From Prevotellaceae bacterium (lineage in GTDB: Bacteria; Bacteroidota; Bacteroidia; Bacteroidales; Bacteroidaceae): a stretch of DNA of 26,141 nt. How positions within the stretch are numbered: position 1 is the stretch's first letter; each line of letters begins with the position of its first letter. The position numbers and the translations under genes were made by a program. Where the stretch lies: the NCBI GenBank assembly GCA_031262265.1, contig JAISIB010000067.1, forward strand, positions 1 through 26,141. Reading direction: 5' to 3'. Below are positions 6,995-13,955 of this stretch, in pieces. The notes under the pieces were generated by a model. The model saw only the letters and a program-made list of their open reading frames with translations, ran no database searches and was not told where the DNA came from.

Positions 6995-7678
6995 ATGGAA
7001 ATCAAGAAATCGCCGAAAGCTGACCTTGAGAGTAAAAAGTCCACATGGATGCTCATGGGTTACATTATCGTCCTTTCTGTTGTATTCGTTGCCTTCGAAT
7101 GGTCAGAGCGCGACAAGCAAATTGACCTTACCGGGCAGATACAAGACGTACAGATTGAAGAGGAAATCATTCCGATTACCGAAATGGAAGTGAAGCCGCC
7201 CCCTCCTCCTCCTCCCAAGCAAGTAATTGAAGAAATCCAAATCGTGGACGATGAAGAAGAAGTTCCCGACGTAGAAATCGAATCTACCGAAGAAACGAAC
7301 CAAGCCGTAGAAATCGGTCCGATCATCGTGGAAGAAGAAACCGAACCCGAAGTATCGGAAACAGAAATCTTCAACGTGGTAGAAAAACAAGCATCGTTCC
7401 CCGGAGGAGACGCTGCTTTGATGAAGTTCCTAAACGACAACATCAAGTACCCGACAATCTCGCAAGAGAACGGAACGCAAGGACGCGTTTACATACAGTT
7501 CGTGGTAAACATTGACGGCTCCATCCAAGACGCCGTAGTCATGCGCAGCCTTGATCCCTATTTGGACAAAGAAGCACTCCGCGTAGTGAACATGATGCCC
7601 AAGTGGAATCCCGGCGAACAACGAAACAAAGCCGTACGAAGCCGCTTCACGTTGCCCGTACTATTTAGATTACAGTAA
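6995..7678 (+). CDS. TonB-family energy transducer
   Basis: Links the inner-membrane proton channel (ExbB/ExbD) to outer-membrane receptors. The 227-residue protein has a short cytoplasmic N-terminus, one membrane helix at about 18-36, a seven-proline run at 68-74, a long Glu/Asp/Val-rich periplasmic spacer to about 130, and a TonB C-terminal domain at about 141-227 (ASFPGG, YPTISQENGTQGRVYIQFVV, PKWNPGEQRNKAVRSRFTLPVLF). I use the ATG at 6995, downstream of the promoter element; the frame opens earlier only from a TTG inside that element. The exbB/exbD genes lie 2.9 kb downstream and could be its partners, but Bacteroidetes carry many TonBs, so the pairing is inference. It stands alone between its promoter and a strong terminator. 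Confidence 0.93.
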   Translation: MEIKKSPKADLESKKSTWMLMGYIIVLSVVFVAFEWSERDKQIDLTGQIQDVQIEEEIIPITEMEVKPPPPPPPKQVIEEIQIVDDEEEVPDVEIESTEETNQAVEIGPIIVEEETEPEVSETEIFNVVEKQASFPGGDAALMKFLNDNIKYPTISQENGTQGRVYIQFVVNIDGSIQDAVVMRSLDPYLDKEALRVVNMMPKWNPGEQRNKAVRSRFTLPVLFRLQ

Positions 7679-7689
7679 TTTCCGGATAT

Positions 7690-7720
7690 AAAAAAGGTTG
7701 CCCCTCCGGCAACCTTTTTT
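7690..7720. terminator. Strong Rho-independent terminator after tonB
   Basis: A 13-bp perfect stem (7690-7702 with 7708-7720) of an A6 run plus GGTTGCC paired with GGCAACC plus T6, loop CCTCC. The A-run/T-run symmetry would let it work in both directions. Confidence 0.93.
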
Positions 7721-7749
7721 GTACCTATCTGCTAATAATCAATCCCGCC

Positions 7750-8724
7750 ATGCTTTCAACCGGCCACTTACAAAGCATAATCAATCAGTACATCGCAGAA
7801 TTACCTATCGTGCAACCGCCGACAGAGCTGTATAAACCGATCGTTTATACGCTGCAAGGTGGAGGCAAACGGGTGCGTCCCGTACTGATGTTGGCCGCCT
7901 ATTCCTTGTACAACGGCGGAAACTTCGATGCCATACTGGCTCCGGCCACCGGTATCGAACTTTTTCATAACTATACGCTGTTGCATGACGACGTAATGGA
8001 CGGCGCAGCGTTGCGACACGGTCGCAAAACCGTCTATCGAGCTTGGAACGAAAACACGGCTATCCTGTCGGGAGACGCCATGTACGTGCTGGCGTCGCAA
8101 TATATCGCGCGTGTCCCCGACAGACACTTGCGCGAGGTACTTAGTCTATACAATCAGATGGCGATCGAAGTCTGTCAGGGACAGCAGTACGATATGAACT
8201 TCGAACACCGTACGGACGTAACCACCGAACAATATTTGGAAATGATCCGTTTGAAGACGGCCGTATTGATGGCGACCTCGCTAAAAATCGGTGCGATACT
8301 GGCCGACGCCCCTACCGCAGACGCCGACCGGCTTTATCAATTCGGTATATACGTCGGACTGGCTTTCCAAATCAGAGACGACTATCTGGATGTGTACGGA
8401 TCAGAAGATTTCGGAAAATCGACGGGATCGGACATCGTCAGCAACAAGAAGACGTACCTACTTATCCAAGCCTTGGAAAAAGCCGACCGAGAACAACGAG
8501 CCGCACTGCTTTATCAACTGCATACGCACACGACCGACGAGCAATCGAAAGTGGAAACCGTCACGCGGCTGTACGATCAGATCGGCGTCAAAGAAATCTG
8601 TGAAAATCAGATACGGATATACTTCGCACAAGCGACCGAGATATTATCAGAACTAACGGTGAACGCGCAACAAGCGAGGGAGTTGCGCGACTTTGCTCGT
8701 GAGTTAATGTTTAGAGAAATATAG
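7750..8724 (+). CDS. Trans-prenyl diphosphate synthase (polyprenyl synthetase family)
   Basis: Condenses IPP with allylic diphosphates. The 324-residue protein has GGGKRVRP at 38-45, the first Asp-rich motif DDVMD at 80-84, the Lys-Thr pair (RLKTAVL), and the second motif DDYLD at 210-214. Tyr75 sits five residues before the first Asp-rich motif, where E. coli IspB has Ala; a bulky residue there usually limits chain length, so a C15-C20 product is suggested rather than a long quinone side chain. It follows the tonB terminator, and no TAnnTTTG element was seen in the 29-bp gap, so its promoter is unclear. The next gene begins 12 bp after its stop. Confidence 0.93.
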   Translation: MLSTGHLQSIINQYIAELPIVQPPTELYKPIVYTLQGGGKRVRPVLMLAAYSLYNGGNFDAILAPATGIELFHNYTLLHDDVMDGAALRHGRKTVYRAWNENTAILSGDAMYVLASQYIARVPDRHLREVLSLYNQMAIEVCQGQQYDMNFEHRTDVTTEQYLEMIRLKTAVLMATSLKIGAILADAPTADADRLYQFGIYVGLAFQIRDDYLDVYGSEDFGKSTGSDIVSNKKTYLLIQALEKADREQRAALLYQLHTHTTDEQSKVETVTRLYDQIGVKEICENQIRIYFAQATEILSELTVNAQQARELRDFARELMFREI

Positions 8725-8736
8725 AGGAAACGAGAG

Positions 8737-9435
8737 ATGCCTTACAGAAGACTACCGAACACAGACAAAGCCCGCCTACGCGCCTTGAAACAAGCCGTGT
8801 ATATGGGAGATACGCAAACCATCTACGACCTTGCGTTTTCATTCAAGACGCTCAACGAAGCCCGCAACTTGCTGGCGCGATTCGAGGGCGCACAAGAATA
8901 TTATACGCAACGCTACAATGAGCAAGCCGCCGCCAGTCGGAAACACCAAGCCCATGCGAAAACGGCACGCCTCTATATCTCACACTTCATACAAGTACTC
9001 AACATGTCCGTACTGAGGCAAGAAATCAAAAAGGGGCATAAGGAGTTGTACGATTTGGAGCCGGACAATTTCACACTACCCGACTTAACGGCCGAATCGG
9101 CCATCGCCGAATGGGGAGCAAAGGTCATCAACGGCGAACAACAGCGCATGGAGAAAGGAGGCGCACCCATCTACAATCCGACAATCGCCAAGGTGATCGT
9201 ACATTACGATATTTTCATGCGCAGCTACGAGCGTCAGAAAGAATTGCAGACACTGACGGCACGCAGCTTGGAGACGATTGCCGCCATGCGCGAGACCGTC
9301 GACGAAGTCATTCTGGATATTTGGAATCAAGTGGAGAATACGTACGAACGCGTGGTTCCCAATGAAAAACGCTTGGAGGCTTGTCGCGCATACGGGTTAA
9401 TATACTACTACCGCAGCGGCGAACAATCTTCATGA
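8737..9435 (+). CDS. Uncharacterised helical protein between prenyl synthase and tatD
   Basis: A 232-residue cytoplasmic protein with no signal peptide or membrane segment. It is rich in Arg, Lys, Glu, Gln and Tyr and looks almost wholly alpha-helical. An N-terminal segment (DKARLRALKQAVYMG) is followed by long helices and a Tyr-rich end (YGLIYYYRSG). No catalytic motif is recognised. It sits 12 bp after the prenyl synthase and its stop overlaps the tatD start by 4 bp (ATGA), so it is translated as part of that operon. The intact 232-codon frame and tight packing make it a real gene. I do not assign a function. Confidence 0.85.
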   Translation: MPYRRLPNTDKARLRALKQAVYMGDTQTIYDLAFSFKTLNEARNLLARFEGAQEYYTQRYNEQAAASRKHQAHAKTARLYISHFIQVLNMSVLRQEIKKGHKELYDLEPDNFTLPDLTAESAIAEWGAKVINGEQQRMEKGGAPIYNPTIAKVIVHYDIFMRSYERQKELQTLTARSLETIAAMRETVDEVILDIWNQVENTYERVVPNEKRLEACRAYGLIYYYRSGEQSS

Positions 9436-10214
9436 CGCTCATAGATTCACACGCGCACCTTTACCTGAAAGAGTTTGCCGAAGATTTGCCTGACGTCATC
9501 GCGCGCGCGCGTCGTGCCGGCGTCGCTTGCGTGCTATTGCCCAACATTGATTCCACTACCCTCGTCCCGTTGGCGGAGACCGTCTCCGCCTATCCGAACT
9601 ACTGCTATCCGATGATCGGGTTACACCCTACGTCCGTCGACGCAGACTATGAGAAAGAGATGCGCCTCATAGAGGCTGAACTAAGCAGAAACGGCGAACG
9701 GTATGTAGCAATCGGCGAAATCGGCATAGATCTCTATTGGGATCAGACGTACAAACGGGAACAGGAAATCGCGCTACGTCGTCAGCTTGATTGGGCGGTA
9801 CGATGGGAACTGCCCGTAGCCATCCATTGCCGGAACGCACACGCGCCACTCTGCCGGATACTGAAAGACTACAAAGAACTAACGGGTGTATTTCACAGTT
9901 TTGCGGGTACGGCCGAAGAAGTCGCCGAGTTGTTACAATTCGAAGGCTTCCTGATCGGAGTCAACGGTATCGTCACGTTCAAAAACAGTAAATTGTCCGA
10001 AGTCCTTCGTAGCGTACCGCTTACGCGTCTGCTGATAGAGACCGACGCGCCGTACTTGGCTCCCGCACCTCATCGCGGGCAACGCAACGAAAGCGCATAC
10101 CTTATATATATAATGGAGCGGTTGTCGCAAGTGTACGAGATGCCGACATCCGAACTCGCAAACCAAATACAAACGAATACCTTAGGGGTATTTCGGCGGC
10201 TAAAAAGTATATAA
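9432..10214 (+). CDS. TatD-family metal-dependent hydrolase (DNase)
   Basis: A 260-residue TIM-barrel amidohydrolase-type nuclease of the cytoplasm. Metal ligands are visible: the DSHAHL motif (Asp5, His7, His9), the GEIGIDLYWD glutamate, AIHCRNA histidine, FHSF histidine and TDAPYLAP aspartate. Length and motif spacing match TatD/YcfH proteins, which cut DNA with 3' exonuclease-like activity. The start at 9432 overlaps the upstream stop codon (ATGA), indicating translational coupling; a longer in-frame extension to 9381 lies wholly within the upstream gene and is not used. About 150 bp separate it from tRNA-Ser. Confidence 0.94.
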   Translation: MTLIDSHAHLYLKEFAEDLPDVIARARRAGVACVLLPNIDSTTLVPLAETVSAYPNYCYPMIGLHPTSVDADYEKEMRLIEAELSRNGERYVAIGEIGIDLYWDQTYKREQEIALRRQLDWAVRWELPVAIHCRNAHAPLCRILKDYKELTGVFHSFAGTAEEVAELLQFEGFLIGVNGIVTFKNSKLSEVLRSVPLTRLLIETDAPYLAPAPHRGQRNESAYLIYIMERLSQVYEMPTSELANQIQTNTLGVFRRLKSI

Positions 10215-10293
10215 GGTTTTAAATTTTATTAATTCCGGCCTCATATTGCACAATAAAAAGGTACAAACGTGTACTACGAACAAAAAAAAAGGA

Positions 10294-10301
10294 TACATTT
10301 G
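10294..10301 (+). promoter_or_regulatory. -7-like element upstream of tRNA-Ser
   Basis: TACATTTG matches TAnnTTTG, 69 bp before the tRNA. A second, imperfect candidate (AATTTG at 10337-10342, lacking the TA) is nearer at 28 bp. Either could drive the tRNA. Confidence 0.4.
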
Positions 10302-10370
10302 TAGCTGAAATCGAAAACGAAGCGCATTTTTTTCGTAATTTGCGCCCGTTTTTAGAGGAAAGCCTTGATT

Positions 10371-10458
10371 GGAGAGATGCTCGAGTGGTTGAAGAGGCAC
10401 GCCTGGAAAGCGTGTATACGCCAAAAGCGTATCGCGGGTTCGAATCCCGCTTTCTCCG
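10371..10458 (+). tRNA. tRNA-Ser (anticodon GGA)
   Basis: An 88-nt tRNA with a class II long variable arm. The acceptor stem pairs GGAGAGA with TTTCTCC and the discriminator base is G at 10458; CCA is not encoded. The anticodon stem CACGC/GCGTG (10398-10402, 10410-10414) frames the loop CTGGAAA with GGA at 10405-10407, reading UCC/UCU serine codons. The T arm is GCGGG-TTCGAAT-CCCGC. A 105-codon minus-strand frame crosses it and is a well-known false ORF type (GESGIRTRD). Confidence 0.97.
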
Positions 10459-10518
10459 CGAAACACAAGGCCGAAACAAACGGTAAAGAACAAAATAAGT
10501 AAGTTGATAACTAACAAT

Positions 10519-10534
10519 AATTAAACATTTAATT
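10519..10534. promoter_or_regulatory. 16-bp AT-rich palindrome upstream of exbB
   Basis: AATTAAACATTTAATT: two perfect 7-bp arms around CA, ending 26 bp before the exbB ATG. It could be an operator or a small leader hairpin. AT-rich palindromes also occur by chance in such leaders. Confidence 0.3.
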
Positions 10535-10560
10535 CATTAATCTTAAAAATTAGACACACA

Positions 10561-11313
10561 ATGAAAAAGTTTATTGCAATTCTTGCTGTGATGGGAGTGC
10601 TGGTACTCGGCTCAACTCAATTTGTTCAAGCTCAGAACGCAACTCCGGCTGCTACTGAGACCAGCGTGGATGGTAGCATCCACAAGGAACTCAAAGTAAA
10701 GTTTATCGAAGGTAGCGCCGGCTTCATGAGTACGGTGGCCATCGCTTTGGTAATCGGCTTGGCTTTCTGTATCGAACGTATCATTTACCTGAGTTTGGCC
10801 GAAATCAACACGAAGAAATTCATTTCTTCCATTGAATCATTGCTGGAAAAAGGCGACGTTGAAGGCGCAAAGGATTTGGCTCGCAACACACGCGGTCCGG
10901 TGGCATCCATCTACTATCAAGGATTACTACGCTTGGATCAAGGCCTCGACGTAGTGGAGAAATCAGTCGTTTCTTACGGCGGCGTGCAAGCCGGCTACTT
11001 GGAAAAAGGCTGTTCGTGGATTACGCTGTTCATCGCCATGTCTCCTTCGTTGGGATTCTTGGGAACTGTGATCGGTATGGTTATGGCATTTGACAGAATT
11101 CAGGCAGTAGGTGACATTTCTCCGACGGTTGTTGCCGGTGGTATGAAAGTGGCTTTGATCACGACTATCTTCGGTCTGGTTGCCGCCTTGATTCTCCAAT
11201 TGTTCTACAACTACATCCTGTCGAAAATCGAATCTCTGACCAGCGAAATGGAAGATTCTTCCGTAACGTTGCTCGACCTCGTCATCAAATACGAACTGAA
11301 CTATAAAAAATAA
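10561..11313 (+). CDS. exbB: MotA/TolQ/ExbB proton channel subunit
   Basis: A 250-residue inner-membrane channel protein that uses the proton gradient to power TonB. Residues 1-24 form a signal-peptide-like segment ending QAQN, usual for Bacteroidetes ExbB. Membrane helices lie at about 55-76, 150-175 and 190-218. The conserved pore segment SPSLGFLGTVIGMVMAF (161-177) and the following GDISPTVVAGGMKVALITTIFGL define the family. It is the first gene of exbB, membrane protein, exbD1, exbD2, with the next ATG 8 bp after its stop. No consensus promoter or terminator separates it from tRNA-Ser 102 bp upstream. Confidence 0.95.
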   Translation: MKKFIAILAVMGVLVLGSTQFVQAQNATPAATETSVDGSIHKELKVKFIEGSAGFMSTVAIALVIGLAFCIERIIYLSLAEINTKKFISSIESLLEKGDVEGAKDLARNTRGPVASIYYQGLLRLDQGLDVVEKSVVSYGGVQAGYLEKGCSWITLFIAMSPSLGFLGTVIGMVMAFDRIQAVGDISPTVVAGGMKVALITTIFGLVAALILQLFYNYILSKIESLTSEMEDSSVTLLDLVIKYELNYKK

Positions 11314-11321
11314 GTAGAGAG

Positions 11322-11795
11322 ATGAGTAAATTAAGCTATAAAGTATCGTACTACGTACTTTACTTACTGTTTGCGGCCATTCTCATCGTCTTGGGAGTAT
11401 TTTTCTTTGGCGGGGACATGGCTGAGCCGCTGGTTCCCGAACAATGGAACCCGAAGAACGTTGATGCTATCATTTTCTTGATCTATGGTTTGGTCGGCAT
11501 TACTATCTTGGCAACTATCATAGGATTTATTGTACAGTTCGCCAGCGCATTGAAAGAAAATCCGGTCGCTGCGCTTACTTCGCTGATTCCCGTTGTATTG
11601 TTAGCCGCTTTATTGATTATTACATGGACGATGGGCAGTGACGAACCGTTGCAGATAGCCGGTTACGAAGGTACGGATAACACCGACCCGTTCTGGTTAA
11701 AGATGACAGATATGCTCTGCTACTCACTTTATGCACTCGTTGCAATCAATCTGATTGGCATGATCGTAAGCGGTATCAAGAAAAAACTATCTTAA
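11322..11795 (+). CDS. Uncharacterised four-helix membrane protein of the exb operon
   Basis: A 157-residue protein with four predicted membrane segments at about 10-30, 48-70, 81-104 and 128-151, a short acidic extramembrane stretch between segments 3 and 4 (about residues 105-122) and a basic C-terminus (IKKKLS). It starts 8 bp after exbB and lies 38 bp before exbD1, so it is surely part of the operon. No catalytic or ion-binding motif is recognised. Its position between channel and stator genes suggests an accessory subunit of the ExbB/ExbD complex, but this is inference only. It is not an ExbD, as it lacks the single N-terminal helix with Asp. Confidence 0.88.
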   Translation: MSKLSYKVSYYVLYLLFAAILIVLGVFFFGGDMAEPLVPEQWNPKNVDAIIFLIYGLVGITILATIIGFIVQFASALKENPVAALTSLIPVVLLAALLIITWTMGSDEPLQIAGYEGTDNTDPFWLKMTDMLCYSLYALVAINLIGMIVSGIKKKLS

Positions 11796-11833
11796 ACGGG
11801 TTTTGATGTAAACCTTTCTAAAAACCGAATATA

Positions 11834-12412
11834 ATGGGAAAGAAGAAGAGATCAGTACCTGAAATAAATTCAAGCTCAACTGCGGATATCGCATTCATTA
11901 TCTTGATTTTTTTCTTGGTGACGACTTCTATGGACACGGACATGGGTTTAACCCGTCGTTTGCCCGAGCCACAGCAAGACGAGCAACAGAAACAAGATCA
12001 ACGGATACGTGAGCGCAATATTCTAAAAGTACATGTCAATAGGGACAACGAGTTGTTGGTGAACGATGAAGTGACTTCGATCAGCGAATTACGTGAGCGC
12101 GCAAAAGAATTCATTGAAAATCCGTACAACGATGAGAAGCTGCCCGAGAAACGTCCGAAAGAAGTAGAATTCTTCGGTACTGTCATGGTCACGGCCAACC
12201 ACGTTATCTCGCTGTACAACGACCGTATGACATCTTATGAGACATATATCGCTGTTCAGAATGAATTGATTGCCGCATATAATGAGCTGAGAAATAAATT
12301 ATCAGAAGAAAAATGGCACATGCCGTATGCGGAGTTAAATTCCGACCAGCAAGCTGCTGTGAAAGAGATTTATCCGCAAATTATCTCGGAGGCAGAACCT
12401 AAAAAATACTAA
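11834..12412 (+). CDS. ExbD/TolR-family protein, first copy (C-terminally extended)
   Basis: Stator/proton-carrying subunit of the TonB motor. A basic cytoplasmic N-terminus (MGKKKRSVPEINSSS) leads into one membrane helix at about 17-32 that holds the family's essential aspartate, Asp18 (TADIAFIILIFF). The periplasmic part follows, with the VHVNRDNELLVNDE segment. At 192 residues it is longer than the usual 130-150: a charged helical extension covers roughly 113-192. The start ATG at 11834 fits the family N-terminus. exbD2 begins 14 bp downstream. Confidence 0.93.
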   Translation: MGKKKRSVPEINSSSTADIAFIILIFFLVTTSMDTDMGLTRRLPEPQQDEQQKQDQRIRERNILKVHVNRDNELLVNDEVTSISELRERAKEFIENPYNDEKLPEKRPKEVEFFGTVMVTANHVISLYNDRMTSYETYIAVQNELIAAYNELRNKLSEEKWHMPYAELNSDQQAAVKEIYPQIISEAEPKKY

Positions 12413-12413
12413 T

Positions 12414-12420
12414 AGGAGGA
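12414..12420 (+). promoter_or_regulatory. Strong Shine-Dalgarno sequence for exbD2
   Basis: AGGAGGA ends 6 bp before the exbD2 ATG. Bacteroidetes genes rarely carry a strong SD, and none of the neighbours in this window has one this good. Confidence 0.6.
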
Positions 12421-12426
12421 CGATAA

Positions 12427-12897
12427 ATGAGTAAATTTAATAAAACGGGCAAGAAAGAAATGCCCGCATTGAACACTTCTTCATTGCCCGACTTGATATT
12501 TACGTTGTTGTTCTTCTTTATGATCGTAACAACTATGCGTGAAGTATCGCTAAAGGTAGAATTTAGGGCACCGCAAGCCACTGAGTTGGAAAAATTGGAG
12601 AAGAAATCATTGGTTACGTTCATTTATGCTGGTAAGCCGCTTCTGCAATATCAGCAGCAGATGGGTACTGAAACGCGTATCCAACTGAATGAAGAATGGG
12701 CTGAAGTCAGTGACATCCAAAACTTCGTTATGAACGAACGTATGAAGATGAACGAAGTTGACCAACCCATGATGCTCGTCTCACTAAAGATTGACCGCGA
12801 CGCCAAGATGGGTATCGTTTCGGATATGAAGCAAGCATTGCGCCGAGCATACGCTTTGAGAATTAGTTATTCCTCCATCAAACGAGAGAATCTTTAA
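12427..12897 (+). CDS. ExbD/TolR-family protein, second copy
   Basis: A 156-residue partner of the first ExbD. N-terminal MSKFNKTGKKEMPALNTSS is followed by a membrane helix at about 20-38 with the key aspartate Asp22 (LPDLIFTLLFFFMIVTT). The remaining periplasmic part includes VSLKIDRDAKMGIVSDMKQALRRA, the usual ExbD C-terminal core. Length is typical. It is the last gene of the exb operon and is followed by two hairpins that look like terminators. Two non-identical ExbDs suggest a heteromeric stator, as in other Bacteroidetes. Confidence 0.93.
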   Translation: MSKFNKTGKKEMPALNTSSLPDLIFTLLFFFMIVTTMREVSLKVEFRAPQATELEKLEKKSLVTFIYAGKPLLQYQQQMGTETRIQLNEEWAEVSDIQNFVMNERMKMNEVDQPMMLVSLKIDRDAKMGIVSDMKQALRRAYALRISYSSIKRENL

Positions 12898-12943
12898 TCT
12901 CTAACGAAGTTCGGACAGTAAACAAACTTTTTTATAACGAGGA

Positions 12944-12980
12944 CGGGGATATTCCTATACAGGAGTATCCCTGTTTCATT
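12944..12980 (+). terminator. Terminator hairpin after exbD2
   Basis: A 13-bp stem (12944-12956 with 12961-12973, two G-U pairs) around a 4-nt ATAC loop, followed by TTTCATT. It lies 46 bp after the exbD2 stop and is the likely end of the exb transcript. Confidence 0.75.
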
Positions 12981-12996
12981 TGTCGGTTACCCGACA
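12981..12996. terminator. Second hairpin directly after the terminator
   Basis: TGTCGG (12981-12986) and CCGACA (12991-12996) form a 6-bp stem with a TTAC loop. A T-rich stretch (about 13008-13020) follows. It may be a backup terminator or part of a small RNA. Confidence 0.45.
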
Positions 12997-13046
12997 ACCT
13001 ACCCGCTTATTTATTTTTGCTCATAAGAAAATCACATAACATACTT

Positions 13047-13067
13047 CCGTATTTTACGAACATACGG
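13047..13067. promoter_or_regulatory. Inverted repeat upstream of the parA promoter
   Basis: CCGTAT (13047-13052) and ATACGG (13062-13067), 9-nt spacer, 58 bp upstream of the parA -7 element. Possible regulatory site; the arms are short. Confidence 0.3.
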
Positions 13068-13124
13068 CTTAGTGCTACGAACAAGTAAATTGAGGTTTAT
13101 AAGCTACTTTTGAAACAAAAGCCT

Positions 13125-13132
13125 TATATTTG
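13125..13132 (+). promoter_or_regulatory. Promoter -7 element for the parA-rel operon
   Basis: TATATTTG matches TAnnTTTG, 38 bp upstream of parA. No other such element was noticed in the short gaps before the following four genes. Confidence 0.6.
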
Positions 13133-13170
13133 CGCGTGGAAGCACATAAGAGCAGGCTTCCCCAATACGT

Positions 13171-13944
13171 ATGGGAAAAACTATCGCACTGGCAAATCAA
13201 AAAGGAGGCGTCGGGAAAACGACTACCGCCATCAATCTCGCTGCATCGTTGGCCACGATGGAGAAAAAAGTTCTCGTGGTGGACGCTGACCCGCAAGCGA
13301 ATGCTTCGTCCGGATTAGGAGTAGACATCAAACAGTCGGAGTGTACTATTTACGAATGCCTGATCAAGCAAGCAGACGTACATGACGCGATTCACGACAC
13401 CGAAATCGATACGCTAAAAATCATTTCCTCGCACATCAATTTGGTCGGTGCGGAGATTGAGATGCTCGGCTTGCCCGAACGAGACTATATCATGCGTGAA
13501 GTATTGAAGCCCCTCAAAGACGACTTTGACTATATTCTGATAGACTGTTCGCCCTCTCTGGGAATTATCACCGTCAATTCGCTCACGGCCGCCGATTCCG
13601 TTCTGATCCCCGTGCAGGCCGAGTATTTCGCATTGGAAGGTATCAGCAAACTACTCAGCACGATAAAAATCGTCAAGTCGCGTCGGAATCCGGCACTCGA
13701 AATCGAAGGCTTTTTGCTCACGATGTATGACTCGCGCTTACGTCAAGCGAACCAAATCTACGAAGACGTGAAGAAGCACTTCCACGAATTGGTATTCCGT
13801 ACGGTCATCCAGCGCAATGTCAAACTGAGCGAAGCCCCCAGCTACGGCGTTCCTGCCATCCTGTATGACGCGGAATCCACCGGTGCGCGCAATTACCTGG
13901 CATTGGCCAAAGAAGTATTGGAACGAAACAGTAAATCGCAATAA
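13171..13944 (+). CDS. parA: Chromosome-partitioning ATPase ParA/Soj
   Basis: A 257-residue ParA/MinD ATPase acting with ParB on origin segregation. The deviant Walker A box KGGVGKTT is at 11-18, switch I/Walker A' VVDADPQ at 36-42, and Walker B-like ILIDCSPSLG near 123-132. Length and lack of an N-terminal HTH fit the chromosomal Soj type rather than plasmid ParA. ATG 13171 starts right at the family N-terminus. parB follows after 11 bp. It opens a five-gene run ending in rel. Confidence 0.96.
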   Translation: MGKTIALANQKGGVGKTTTAINLAASLATMEKKVLVVDADPQANASSGLGVDIKQSECTIYECLIKQADVHDAIHDTEIDTLKIISSHINLVGAEIEMLGLPERDYIMREVLKPLKDDFDYILIDCSPSLGIITVNSLTAADSVLIPVQAEYFALEGISKLLSTIKIVKSRRNPALEIEGFLLTMYDSRLRQANQIYEDVKKHFHELVFRTVIQRNVKLSEAPSYGVPAILYDAESTGARNYLALAKEVLERNSKSQ

Positions 13945-13955
13945 TTTGTCACTTT

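Noticed and set aside
6778..7056. 92-codon minus-strand frame between cmk and tonB
   Set aside because: It overlaps the tonB start and promoter and its sequence has no consistent protein character.
10371..10458. tRNA-Ser as an integration site for a mobile element
   Set aside because: No integrase gene was seen and I noticed no repeat of the tRNA 3' end elsewhere in the window; flanking genes are all housekeeping types.
10200..10517. 105-codon minus-strand frame containing GESGIRTRD
   Set aside because: It lies across tRNA-Ser. This peptide string is a known artefact of translating the antisense of serine tRNA genes.
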